Assembly (NCBI RefSeq): GCF_000712295.1
Contig: NZ_JMKI01000037.1
Coordinates: 124,001 to 188,000, forward strand
Reading direction: 5' to 3'
DNA: 64,000 nucleotides
Origin: Synergistes jonesii
GTDB lineage: Bacteria > Synergistota > Synergistia > Synergistales > Synergistaceae
The position numbers were made by a program, and so were the translations under genes. Numbering within the stretch: the stretch's first letter is position 1; every line of letters begins with the position of its first letter. Positions 33,733-43,207 of the stretch are shown one piece after another. The notes beneath the pieces are model-generated. The model did not search any database and had not been told where the DNA came from. It worked only from the letters and a program-made list of their open reading frames with translations.

Positions 33733-34289
33733 AAATCCGTGCGATAACTTTTCCCTGCCCACTTCCAGCTCACTCCTTTTGTATCGATGGAAACGATCCT
33801 GCCCTTCCCTCCGCCGAAGGCCTCGCCGGGTTTATATATCCGCTCCGGCTCCTCGCCGTCAATATCGAGCGTACAGATTCTTTTGTCGCCCAGCACGACT
33901 AGGGCCTTTATCCGGACCTCTGGCCTGAACTCAGGCGCTTTCGTCTCCGCCGCGAGCTTAGGCGGAAGGGTGACTGCAGAGACGGGCGAGCGCCCTGCCG
34001 ACCCTGCCAGTTCCGCCAACTGCGGCGTCTCCTCCCTCAGTTTACGAAAAGCAGCAAACTTCACGTTCAGCGTCTTCGCTGAATTCGCCGCGTCGACCGC
34101 CGCCTTGCCGCTCACATTCTGAAGGGAGGGGCTTTCCGGCTCTATAAGGCTCATGCTTATGAAATTCTTCATCGAGAACATGGATGCTGCGAAAAAGAGC
34201 AACAGCAGGTAAACCTTCTTCTTCTCCTCTGCGGAACGCGACGCCCCTACGGAGCGCATACCGGTAAAAAGCTCGCTAACGCCCTTCAT
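33729..34289 (-). CDS. PilP/GspC-like inner membrane protein
   Basis: A 186-aa protein with one TM segment near residues 26-42 (KVYLLLLFFAASMF), a linker, and a C-terminal beta-rich domain (VRIKALVVLGDKRICTLDIDG, RIYKPGEAFGGGKG, VSIDTKGVSWKW) like the HR domain of GspC or the pilotin-type fold of PilP, which contacts the secretin. The assignment rests mainly on position between pilO and the secretin gene. Confidence 0.7.
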   Translation of the reverse strand: MKGVSELFTGMRSVGASRSAEEKKKVYLLLLFFAASMFSMKNFISMSLIEPESPSLQNVSGKAAVDAANSAKTLNVKFAAFRKLREETPQLAELAGSAGRSPVSAVTLPPKLAAETKAPEFRPEVRIKALVVLGDKRICTLDIDGEEPERIYKPGEAFGGGKGRIVSIDTKGVSWKWAGKSYRTDL

Positions 34290-34845
34290 CCTGCTTATTC
34301 CACTCCTCTTTCCGCCCCCGCTCTACCTCCGCCTCGACGGTAAAGCCGAAGCGGACGTTTTCGTTTTTGCCTACGCCGAGCGAGAAATCCGTTATCTTTA
34401 TGAGATACGGCCCCTGACGGAACGATGAAAGAACGTCAAGCAAAGAGGCGTATGGCAGATTGCCCGACACGCGGAAGGAAACAATACCGTCGGCCTCGGC
34501 CGTCTTCTCAATGTCCGCGCCTTCGAGACCGCGCGCCGAAAAAGCGCCGATCAAAGCGGAATATAATCTGTTCTGAGACTCCACAGGCGACGGTAGCTCG
34601 TCTTTGTCTATCCTGGCCGCCGCTTTGTACTGGAAAAGCGCGTTAGAGCGCGCCTCAAGCGCGGCTTCGCCCGCTGCGGCCTCCCTGCGGACGCTCGTTA
34701 TCTCGGCGGTCTGCCGTTCGAGTTTTTTCATCATAAAAGACTGCCCGGCCGCCACTACCACAATGACAGCCCCGACCGCCAGCAGCTGTTCGCGCGACAA
34801 TTCCGCACAATTAATCAGCTTCATTTGAGCCGCGAGCGCCTCCAT
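34276..34845 (-). CDS. pilO: PilO-like inner membrane alignment protein
   Basis: A 189-aa protein with a short cytoplasmic start, one TM segment (about 21-38, LLAVGAVIVVVAAG), a coiled-coil stretch and a ferredoxin-like periplasmic domain (VSFRVSGNLPYASLLDVLSSFRQ split by motifs, then LIKITDFSLG). This is the PilO/GspM layout. It overlaps pilN by 35 nt and the PilP-like gene by 14 nt; the ATG at 34824 is an alternative start. Confidence 0.78.
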   Translation of the reverse strand: MEALAAQMKLINCAELSREQLLAVGAVIVVVAAGQSFMMKKLERQTAEITSVRREAAAGEAALEARSNALFQYKAAARIDKDELPSPVESQNRLYSALIGAFSARGLEGADIEKTAEADGIVSFRVSGNLPYASLLDVLSSFRQGPYLIKITDFSLGVGKNENVRFGFTVEAEVERGRKEEWNKQDEGR

Positions 34846-35458
34846 CCTTCAATTCCCCGCTTCCGCCGCTATCCCTCTTTTCCGCGGACTCCTCTTCGGC
34901 GAGGACGCCCCACAGCGGGTTGAGCTTCACCTCAAGCGCGAACTGCCGGATCGACAGGCCCTCGCGCTGCCCAGCGCTTATCGCAGGCAGCGAAACGGAT
35001 TCTACGCCCTTTGCCGCCGCGAGCGCTTTTCCGAGTTCAAGAACTTCTTCGTCGGCGAAAGCCACGCCCTTCAGCGACGCCACGGCGTTCGACATCGAAA
35101 CCGATTCGAGCGCTACGCCGTCCGGCGTGCGCTCCCCGATCTCGTAGAGGAACTCGACGACGGGAAGGCCTGAAAGGACGAAATCCAGCTTATCCGCGGA
35201 ATCTCTGTTCTGCGCCTCGATCCTCTTGAACTCGGCGTCCATAACGGCAAGTTTCTCGTTGTTCGCCGCCGTCCGGCGTTCGAGGCTCATCTCTTCGTCT
35301 CTCAGCGAGTAAATGCGCCACGCGCTTTTCGCAATGACAAGGATAGAAGAAAGGATAAAAAGCGCTGCCATTGCGAAAACGGCGTAATAGAGGACGTTAT
35401 TCTCTTTTTCGGAAGCTTCTGCCTGTTTATTGGCGCGCAGGTCTATCTTTACAACCAC
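34811..35458 (-). CDS. pilN: PilN-like inner membrane protein
   Basis: A 215-aa protein. The N-terminal IDLRANKQ-type segment (VVKIDLRANKQAEASEKEN) resembles the PilN peptide that docks into PilM, followed by a TM helix (about 27-47) and a coiled coil, then a periplasmic domain (FLYEIGERTPDGVALESVSM) typical of PilN/GspL C-termini. It follows pilM by 4 nt. Confidence 0.82.
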   Translation of the reverse strand: MVVKIDLRANKQAEASEKENNVLYYAVFAMAALFILSSILVIAKSAWRIYSLRDEEMSLERRTAANNEKLAVMDAEFKRIEAQNRDSADKLDFVLSGLPVVEFLYEIGERTPDGVALESVSMSNAVASLKGVAFADEEVLELGKALAAAKGVESVSLPAISAGQREGLSIRQFALEVKLNPLWGVLAEEESAEKRDSGGSGELKDGGARGSNEAD

Positions 35459-35462
35459 GACT

Positions 35463-36401
35463 TCACCTCAGCGCGAGACCGAGCGCGGTCTCCCATCCGC
35501 CGCCGTCCGCCTCGAAACATATTCCGTGTAGCTTCATCACGTCGATAAGCGTGACGTTTTCCAGCGAGGTCAAATCCGCCAGCATATCGCTCAGCTGCCG
35601 CGAAGCGCCGAATCCGAAAAGATACGCCGTTTTAACGGTAAAAGCACGGCTCCGCGACATCGCGAACTGAAGGGACGAGCGCACCTCGCGCGAGAAAGAA
35701 GCCGCCATAGCAGCGTATTCGTCGTCATTCGCCCCCCTCTCCGTCATTTTACCGAAGCCCGACGCTATATTACCATAGAATATCCCGCAGCCTTTCCATG
35801 AGAGGATAACGACAGAGCGCCCAACGCCCGCGTATATGTAAACGCAGGCGTCGTCGAAGCCGTACTCTGCGCCGGCCGCGCGTTCGAGAGCTATCTGCGA
35901 AGGCTCCAGAGAAGCGAGCCTTATGCCGTGCGAAGCGGCGGCGCGCGTGATGTTTTCGAGCAGCGCCTTCCTCGCCGCGGCGACGAGGAAGCGCTTTTCG
36001 CTTACATTCTCCCCAACCGGGTAATCGATCTCGGCAAGATCGTAGGCGCAGTCGCTCTCCGAAAAAGGAAAATAGTTTTCTACCTCGAACTTGAAAGCCT
36101 GCTTCGCCTCCGCGAGAGAAAGGCCGGGCATATCGACGACGCGGAGCAGAGACTCTGTAACGGGCAGGCCGAGATTGACCGGCGTCGAGATGCCGCCCGA
36201 TTCCTCCGCGACAAATTTGAAAACGGCGTCGAAATTTTCGCATATGTCGTCTGATCTTAAAATCTCTTTGGGAAATCTGCCGCACGCCGATTTAAGGACG
36301 CTGCCGTATCCCTCTCCGTCGGACAGCGTCAGCAGGCGGAAGGCGCCGCCCTCAAGCGACAATCCGGCAGAGAGATTTTTCTTCTTGAAAAGCAAAGCCA
36401 T
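35463..36401 (-). CDS. pilM: PilM-like actin-fold assembly protein
   Basis: A 312-aa cytoplasmic protein of the FtsA/PilM type: an opening strand-turn near LSAGLSLEGGAFRLLTLS, a segment VNLGLPVTESLLRVVDMPGL, KFEVENYFPFSESDCAYDL, and a second phosphate-loop-like VYIYAGVGRSVVILSW. It anchors PilN on the cytoplasmic face of the inner membrane. First of five tightly packed genes (pilM-N-O-P-Q). Confidence 0.85.
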   Translation of the reverse strand: MALLFKKKNLSAGLSLEGGAFRLLTLSDGEGYGSVLKSACGRFPKEILRSDDICENFDAVFKFVAEESGGISTPVNLGLPVTESLLRVVDMPGLSLAEAKQAFKFEVENYFPFSESDCAYDLAEIDYPVGENVSEKRFLVAAARKALLENITRAAASHGIRLASLEPSQIALERAAGAEYGFDDACVYIYAGVGRSVVILSWKGCGIFYGNIASGFGKMTERGANDDEYAAMAASFSREVRSSLQFAMSRSRAFTVKTAYLFGFGASRQLSDMLADLTSLENVTLIDVMKLHGICFEADGGGWETALGLALR

Positions 36402-36516
36402 ATCACACCTCCGAAAAACGTTGGAACGTTCATATTATGTAAGCATACACATAGAGGATGCGTCAGAGCGCCCTCCGCCGGATACTCTTTTACTTTATAT
36501 AAAAAACTATCTAAAG

Positions 36517-36975
36517 CTATTTTTTGATAGGCATGTAAACAGCAGTGCCATTTGAGTAGTCGTCTGCGCTGACCGCGGCAGAGGCTTTAAGCCCCGACTC
36601 CGACGCCATATTTTTAAGCTTATTTTTTACGCCGGTCGTCATCACGGCCGCGTCACTGTAGCGGGCGAAGATGTCGCCGTTATTGATATCGATGCCATAG
36701 GAGTTCATGCCGGAGATTTTCTGATCAAGGTACTTGTCAAGCACTGTCTTATCAGAGCTTACCGGCCACGCTCTGTTCTCGGCGTAATACATAAGGCAGG
36801 CGGCTTTTATGCCCCTAAGATTCGATACGATCTTCGTAGCCTCGGCCTTGTCTGTCGCCGAGCCGGTCGAGAGCATCATCATCCCGGCGAGAATACCGAT
36901 GATGACGATGACTATGAGAAGCTCCACCAGCGTAAACCCCTTTGCCTTGCAATCTTTTCTGAGCATGTTATGCAT
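36517..36975 (-). CDS. pilA: Major pilin / GspG-like prepilin
   Basis: The prepilin motif is canonical: a 13-residue basic leader ending KAKG, cleaved before F14, then TLVELLIVIVIIGILAG with Glu at +5. The mature protein of about 139 aa has a helix (DKAEATKIVSNLRGIKAACL) and a compact C-domain, similar in size to GspG pseudopilins and small type IV pilins. The frame begins at 36981, but the GGAGGAGG box fits the ATG at 36975. It has its own predicted promoter and a leader of about 220 nt, suggesting higher or separately tuned expression. Confidence 0.93.
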   Translation of the reverse strand: MHNMLRKDCKAKGFTLVELLIVIVIIGILAGMMMLSTGSATDKAEATKIVSNLRGIKAACLMYYAENRAWPVSSDKTVLDKYLDQKISGMNSYGIDINNGDIFARYSDAAVMTTGVKNKLKNMASESGLKASAAVSADDYSNGTAVYMPIKK

Positions 36976-36981
36976 GAACAT

Positions 36982-37262
36982 CCTCCTCCGTTTTTATCTT
37001 TACAAACACTTTGAGACGTCGTTCGCCGCGTGGAGGCGCCCTCTCAGCCGAAGCGAAATCCGCGCTCCTATTCCCCGAATCTTAAGCTTGGCTTTCTAAG
37101 GATGCGACCAATCATTCGCTGTAAAAAAGCTTTATTTATCCTTATCTATTCTCTAATATAAAAATCTCAGTGCAAAATCCGTCTTCTCTCAGCACAAAGA
37201 TTATAATACCTTTTCCTAAAAAAAAGAAAATAATTATGCAAAATAAAAAAATCTGTTATTTT
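36982..37262 (-). other. Intergenic region: pilin promoter and long 5' leader
   Basis: About 280 nt without a gene. The pilC-proximal third is very AT-rich and contains a perfect TATAAT; the rest would be transcribed as a leader of roughly 220 nt containing GC-rich segments able to pair (around 37020-37060). No riboswitch consensus I know fits. Confidence 0.5.
37200..37205 (-). promoter_or_regulatory. Promoter candidate for the pilin gene (-10 box)
   Basis: A perfect TATAAT on the minus strand in an AT-rich tract; the -35 region (TTTCTT-like at 17 nt) is poor. Possibly activator-dependent. Confidence 0.42.
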
Positions 37263-38504
37263 TTACATAAACGCGTTTATAGCCGATAGTATCGGCATGA
37301 ATATAGCCAATGTCATAAACGCGACAATGACACCGACGAAGAGGACCATCACCGGCTCGAGTATCGAACTCAGACGCTTTATCTTTTCAGAGAGTTCGGC
37401 GTCGTACCAGTCCGCTATCTTATCGAGCATTTCGTCCGTGCGCCCGGTCTCTTCCCCGACGGCCATCATATGCCCTATCATCGGGGAGAAGAGCTTCCTT
37501 TCGCGGACGAGGGAGTTCATCGTCCTTCCCATGGACGCGCCGTCGCGGAGAAGGAGAAAATCTCTCTTTATCTTCTCGTTGCCGGCGACCTCCGACGCCA
37601 TTTCAAGCGCCGCCAGCACCGGCACGCCCGAGCGCAGCAGCGAGCTCATCGTTCTGAACGCACGCGTAAGCGACGCTTTGAATATTATGTCGCCGAACAG
37701 CGGCATTTTCAGCAGCATCCCGTCTATAGGCAGCTTCATCGACCGCATACCGCGCAGGCGCGAGACTATGAAAACTATAAGAATAACTGCCAGCGGGATC
37801 GCGTACCACATAGACGACATCCAGCGCCCTATCGCGAACGTCGCCTTCGTGAGGAAAGGCATCTCGACGTTAAGATTGGCGAACGCTCTTTCGAACTGCG
37901 GGATGACGACGACGACCATCACACCGAGGACGAGTATCGCTATGCCCATGACGACGGCCGGATATGTCATCGCGGAAATTATTTTTCTGCGCAGATTGTT
38001 CTGGTCTTCGAAGAATTTAGCTAACTTGCCAAGGCTCTCGTCAAGAGTCCCCGATTCTTCTCCGGAACGCACGAGGGGTATCGTTATCGAATCAAAGCAC
38101 TTCGGATACTCCGCCATTGCGGCGCCGAGCGTCGAGCCGGCGGAGACTCTTTCATATACGCCGGAGAGTATAGCGCAAAAGCGCTTATTCTGCGTCTGGC
38201 CGGCGAGCGCGGCTAAAGCGCCGGGCACGGAGATGCCGGCCTCTATCATAGTGGCGAGCTGACGGAAAAAGACGAGCTTGTCCTGCAGCTCTACGCGCGG
38301 CGAAAGGGCAAGAAAGCGCAGGCGACGGACGCCGTCCAGCTTGTCGTCAGGCGCCGAAAGCGAGACTCCCTCGCTCCTCGCAATTTTCAGCGGTACGAAA
38401 CCGCGGCCCTTCAGCCACTTGACTATATCGCTTTCATTTTCGCCGCTGTGAGTGCCGCTGACTTGTTTACCGCCCTTCTCCTTCGCTTCATAGTAAAACT
38501 CCAT
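37263..38504 (-). CDS. pilC: Inner membrane platform protein (PilC/GspF)
   Basis: A 413-aa polytopic protein with duplicated GspF domains: the first at about residues 75-195 (FFRQLATMIEAGISVPGALAAL) and the second at 275-400 (FRTMSSLLRSGVPVLAALEMA), each followed by TM segments, with the last at the C-terminus. The N-terminal 60 residues carry the YEAKEKGGKQVSG start typical of the family. It links the ATPase to pilin insertion. A GGAGGG ribosome-binding site precedes the ATG. Confidence 0.95.
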   Translation of the reverse strand: MEFYYEAKEKGGKQVSGTHSGENESDIVKWLKGRGFVPLKIARSEGVSLSAPDDKLDGVRRLRFLALSPRVELQDKLVFFRQLATMIEAGISVPGALAALAGQTQNKRFCAILSGVYERVSAGSTLGAAMAEYPKCFDSITIPLVRSGEESGTLDESLGKLAKFFEDQNNLRRKIISAMTYPAVVMGIAILVLGVMVVVVIPQFERAFANLNVEMPFLTKATFAIGRWMSSMWYAIPLAVILIVFIVSRLRGMRSMKLPIDGMLLKMPLFGDIIFKASLTRAFRTMSSLLRSGVPVLAALEMASEVAGNEKIKRDFLLLRDGASMGRTMNSLVRERKLFSPMIGHMMAVGEETGRTDEMLDKIADWYDAELSEKIKRLSSILEPVMVLFVGVIVAFMTLAIFMPILSAINAFM

Positions 38505-38656
38505 AACGCCCTCCGCCCGGGTTCTCGTACAGCCAATTAATTATCGATAATTATTGAATTAAAAGAAGAAAAGGTCAATGATGATTTTCGTCATAATCAC
38601 CTCTTGTTTACAATTATTATACCTTACAAACAACTTGCAAATATTTTTTCAGGGGA
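38505..38656 (-). promoter_or_regulatory. pilC control region: promoter, mini-ORF and 16-bp palindrome
   Basis: Minus strand, in order of transcription: a perfect TATAAT (38616-38621, poor -35), an AGAGGTGATT ribosome-binding site, an 11-codon ORF MTKIIIDLFFF (38594 to 38559), then a perfect 16-bp palindrome (38538-38553, centre ATCGAT), then GGAGGG and the pilC ATG. The mini-ORF could be a leader peptide and the palindrome an operator; both functions are inference. Confidence 0.45.
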
Positions 38657-39564
38657 ATAGGGTAGAGCGAGGGCGATATCCCTCAGCCCTCCCGTTGCAC
38701 CGTACGTACGGTTCTCGTATACGGCGCTACATCAATGTAGAATCAAGTATTGACTCAGATAATACGCCAAAGGATCGACCGGTCCCGGTCGGTCTTTTGT
38801 TTTCCACCCCAGTATTTTGGGGTTCAGTGCATAATTCACCATGTGCATTCCGCATCGTCTGTACCATCCAAGTCTACTGTACTCGACTTGTATTTGCCTT
38901 CACGTATCTGAGCTTTTATCTCTTCTTTGTGCAAGGCGAAGTATGCGTCAAGTTCATCCGCCTTCATCACGTCGATGCCGGCTGCACCTTTGTTTCGCTT
39001 GACTGCCTTTATTGCCTCGTCAATATTCCTGTCCTGTAATATCCATTCGATTAATTCCACTTGTTGCTCCTCTGTCTGTTCGTAAAGCTATCGAAAATCG
39101 TCCCCTCTGCCTTTTGCCTTCGCAGACCTACGTTTCTGCTTTCAGGGCATATCCTTGATTTCGGATTATTCCGACCTTGCTTGCAGTGATTTGCAATACA
39201 TTGACATTAGGCCCTTCCCGTCTGGTGCTGTCGGTACTATGCTCTCAGCTGACTCCATCCGCAGGCCTTTTCCGCACGCTTCTCTGCGCCGGATGGATCT
39301 CCCGGGGTAAGACACAGTTCTTTCACCACACAACCTCCGGATTTACTGCTTCGGTATTATGTTTGCCTTTTGGGCTTAGGTTTGTCAGGCAACCTCACCC
39401 TCCGTTTAGCCTTGTATCCGGTTTCTGTTCGTAGGCTCAATGGCTTTGCTACACCGCTTCCTTCACTTGGACATTGCTGCCTTCTGCTTGCGCTTCGCTA
39501 CGCTTGGCGGTAAATAACCGCGACTGGACTTTCACCAGTTAGAGCTGTGCCATGCCCGGCACAC
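38657..39564 (-). mobile_element. Truncated group II intron (class C-like) behind the groEL terminator
   Basis: The 5' end reads GTGTGCCGGGC (GUGYG consensus) and is followed by about 500 nt of typical intron RNA (CACAGCTCTAACTGGTGAAA, later AAACGTAGGTCTGCGAAGGC). Near the 3' end a domain V-like hairpin (GCCGTATACGAGAACCGTACGTACGGTG) and a domain VI-like stem end at CTACCCTAT. The encoded reverse transcriptase breaks off after about 65 codons, so most of domain IV is deleted: about 0.9 kb remains of a normal 1.8-2 kb. Insertion 4 nt after the T-tract of an intrinsic terminator is the known preference of class C introns. Ends are estimated to within a few bases. Confidence 0.85.
38836..39060 (-). 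pseudogene. ltrA: Group II intron reverse transcriptase/maturase, N-terminal remnant
   Basis: The 74-codon frame starts at a GTG with GAGGAG upstream and reads WILQDRNIDEAIKAVKRNKG, then AAGIDVMKADELDAYFALHK and IREGKYKSS: the N-terminal RT-0/RT-1 region of LtrA-type proteins, where the usual reading is GIDGM and GKYKP. After KYKSS the frame leaves the family and ends within nine residues or so. The RT palm, maturase and DNA-binding domains are missing. It cannot encode a working protein. Confidence 0.9.
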
Positions 39565-39568
39565 CAGC

Positions 39569-39594
39569 AAAAAGCCGGAGAGCGCATCTCCGGC
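39569..39594 (-). terminator. Rho-independent terminator of groEL
   Basis: A perfect 8-bp stem (GCCGGAGA/TCTCCGGC, 5-nt loop) followed by TTTTT. The intron begins 4 nt after the T run. Confidence 0.92.
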
Positions 39595-39629
39595 TTTCGT
39601 ATTTCCTTATGTTATGCAGGCGCTCGGAC

Positions 39630-41303
<1,674 letters not shown>

Positions 41304-41313
41304 CTATCGGCCG

Positions 41314-41604
41314 TTACTTCTCTACTACCGCAAGCACGTCTCTCTCGCCGATGACGAGGTAGGTCTCTTCTTCGACCTTGACTTCCGTGCCGGAATATTT
41401 GCTGTAGATGACTCTGTCGCCGACCTTGACTTCCATCGGCTGGCGCGAACCGTTGTCAAGTACTCTGCCCGTGCCTACCGCGACTACTTCGCCTTCGACC
41501 GGCTTCTCCTTAACCGTATCGGGGAGCACGAGCCCGCCCTTCGTCATTTCTTCCTTTTCCGCTGCTTTCACTACGATTCTGTCTCCAAGCGGTTTAAGTT
41601 TCAT
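41314..41604 (-). CDS. groES: Co-chaperonin GroES (Hsp10)
   Basis: The 96-aa lid of GroEL. It has the start [17 protein letters not shown], the mobile loop [28 protein letters not shown] and the closing [20 protein letters not shown]. First gene behind the CIRCE element, 37 nt before groEL. Confidence 0.97.
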   Translation of the reverse strand: MKLKPLGDRIVVKAAEKEEMTKGGLVLPDTVKEKPVEGEVVAVGTGRVLDNGSRQPMEVKVGDRVIYSKYSGTEVKVEEETYLVIGERDVLAVVEK

Positions 41605-41642
41605 TAAAAAATCCCTCCTGTGATGTTTTTAACCTTCTTGTG

Positions 41643-41669
41643 TTAGCACTCACCTGCATCGAGTGCTAA
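41643..41669 (-). promoter_or_regulatory. CIRCE operator (HrcA binding site)
   Basis: A perfect inverted repeat TTAGCACTC - 9 nt - GAGTGCTAA, identical to the CIRCE consensus, between the promoter and groES. It implies HrcA heat-shock repression. hrcA is not in the window. Confidence 0.97.
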
Positions 41670-41686
41670 CCTTCTTAACGACTGTG

Positions 41687-41715
41687 ATTTTAGTCTGTGA
41701 CATAGCTTTTATCAA
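41687..41715 (-). promoter_or_regulatory. Sigma-70 promoter for groES-groEL
   Basis: TTGATA (41710-41715), 17-nt spacer, TAAAAT (41687-41692), placing the start point directly before the CIRCE element so that HrcA would block the promoter. Confidence 0.82.
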
Positions 41716-41987
41716 ACATGGACAGATACAAATATTTTTTATTTTTGGCTGTTTCTTTTTGTTTTCTCGTTTTTTCGCGGATTTTCATAAAAGTGTTTGA
41801 CGTTAATAAATCTTTCGCCGGCAAACGGGCTCGCCGCGATTTCTCGCGGCAGAGCGCAGCATAGAGGGAAGCCGCGCGCGTGATGGAAAAATCTGCACGG
41901 CGGGGCGGCAACAAAATAAAAAAACGCCGCGGCGACGAATTTTTTCGCCGCGCGGCGGTCTGCGCTTCGATATTTTTTATGAGCCTT
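41716..41987. other. Intergenic region between groES promoter and tsaD
   Basis: Together with the promoter and CIRCE this makes a gap of about 380 nt. Apart from the tsaD terminator at 41918-41957 I see only AT-rich sequence; a 74-codon frame at 41690-41914 overlaps the promoter and is not credible. Confidence 0.6.
41918..41957 (-). terminator. Terminator of the tsaD operon
   Basis: A GC-rich 11-bp stem with a 2-nt bulge (CGCCGCGCGGCGA with TCGCCGCGGCG) followed by TTTTTTTATTTT on the minus strand. Confidence 0.85.
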
Positions 41988-43010
41988 TCACCATATGCTC
42001 CACGAGGGGTTCGGCGTCAGCCGCAGATCAGAGAGGTTTCCGCGCATATATGAATTATATCCGGCCGCGGCGATCATCACGGCGTTGTCCGTGCACATCT
42101 TGCGCGGAGGCAGGAAGAGCTCGATGCTTTTTTCCGCCGAATATTTTTCAAGCGCCGCGCGCAGCGCCGAGTTCGCCGCGACCCCTCCGGAAACAGTGAG
42201 CCGCTTGACGCCGGTCGTCTTAACCGCGAGCGTGATTTTTTTCAAAAGGCTTTCGACGACTGCGCGCTGAAACGACGCGCATATGTCCGCGACGGGCGGC
42301 GCGCCGCGTTCGGATTCTTTTTCTATAAGCGTCATCGCCGCGGTCTTAAGACCGCTGAAGCTGAATTCTATTTCGCGAGTGGAGGCGAGGGGAACGGGGA
42401 GATCGAAGGCGTACGCATCCCCCGACGCCGCCAGCCTGTCGATGACCGGGCCGCCGGGGTAGCCGAGCCCAAGGACCTTCGATATCTTATCGTAGGCTTC
42501 GCCGGCCGCGTCGTCGCGGGTCGTGCCGAGGAGCTCGTAATCGCCGAATGCACGCGCAAGGACGACTTCGGTATGGCCGCCCGAGACGATCAGCGAGATG
42601 AACGGCGGCACGAGCTCTTCAGAGGCGGCGTTCGCAAAGATATGCCCCTCGAGATGGTTGACGCCGAGCAGCGGCACGCCCCACCCCTGCGAGAGCGCCT
42701 TCGCGGTCATCACGCCGACCATCAGCGAACCGATGAGCCCGGGGCCGGCGGTGACGGCGATAAGGCCGAGCTCTTCGCGCGGATTTTTTACACCGGCCTG
42801 CGCGAGAGCGCTTTCCAGCAGAGGCAGCATCGCTTCCTGGTGCATGCGCGACGCGAGCTCCGGCACCACCCCGCCGTATGCGCTGTGGGAATCGATCTGG
42901 CTCGATATGCTGTCGGCTAGGACCTTCCGCGCGCCGCCGAGGAGGGCGACCGCAGTATCGTCGCAGCTCGTCTCTATCGCGAGCGTGATGAATTTTTCTT
43001 CTTCCGGCAT
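41988..43010 (-). CDS. tsaD: tRNA N6-adenosine threonylcarbamoyltransferase TsaD
   Basis: Transfers the threonylcarbamoyl group to A37 of ANN-reading tRNAs. The 340-aa ASKHA-fold protein has ITLAIETSCDDTAVALL, the metal-binding HLEGH in GVNHLEGHIFAN, SGGHTEVVLA, DDAAGEAYDKISK, GYPGGPVID, VSGGVAANSALRAAL and the CTDNAVMIAAAG motif with its Asp. The start is the ATG at 43010, sharing one base with the stop of the upstream zinc-ribbon gene; the open frame upstream is not family sequence. Confidence 0.96.
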   Translation of the reverse strand: MPEEEKFITLAIETSCDDTAVALLGGARKVLADSISSQIDSHSAYGGVVPELASRMHQEAMLPLLESALAQAGVKNPREELGLIAVTAGPGLIGSLMVGVMTAKALSQGWGVPLLGVNHLEGHIFANAASEELVPPFISLIVSGGHTEVVLARAFGDYELLGTTRDDAAGEAYDKISKVLGLGYPGGPVIDRLAASGDAYAFDLPVPLASTREIEFSFSGLKTAAMTLIEKESERGAPPVADICASFQRAVVESLLKKITLAVKTTGVKRLTVSGGVAANSALRAALEKYSAEKSIELFLPPRKMCTDNAVMIAAAGYNSYMRGNLSDLRLTPNPSWSIW

Positions 43011-43207
43011 CAGTGCGAGCAGCCCCCGCAGCCCCCGCAGCTCCCGGTGCAGCAGCTTTTTTTGCCGCGACGCGCCTCGCCTTCGACGTGTATCAGCACG
43101 CGGCAGCGGCACTGCGGGCACTGTTCGGCGAAGCCCCCGCTCGCGAATTCAAGGCCGCATTCGGCGCATCTGTAAAGATGTTTTTCTTCTACTTCAGGAT
43201 TTTCCAT
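43010..43207 (-). CDS. Small zinc-ribbon protein (FmdB-like)
   Basis: A 65-aa protein with two CxxC knuckles (YRCAECGLEF and EQCPQCRCRV), typical of the FmdB/zinc-ribbon regulatory group, and a Cys/Gly-rich tail CCTGSCGGCGGCSH that could bind more metal. The start at 43207 gives the complete ribbon; the open frame to 43402 overlaps the secreted-protein gene in another frame. It overlaps that gene by 19 nt and tsaD by 1 nt, so the three are co-transcribed. Function unknown. Confidence 0.75.
   Translation of the reverse strand: MENPEVEEKHLYRCAECGLEFASGGFAEQCPQCRCRVLIHVEGEARRGKKSCCTGSCGGCGGCSH

Noticed and set aside
36982-37200. c-di-GMP riboswitch in the pilin leader
   Set aside because: The conserved GEMM elements (GCAAA, ACGCAAAGCC) and the class II core were not found by eye; reported only as an unexplained long leader.
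41690-41914. 74-codon minus-strand frame upstream of groES
   Set aside because: It overlaps the -10/-35 promoter of groESL, has no ribosome-binding site and has the composition of noncoding AT-rich sequence.
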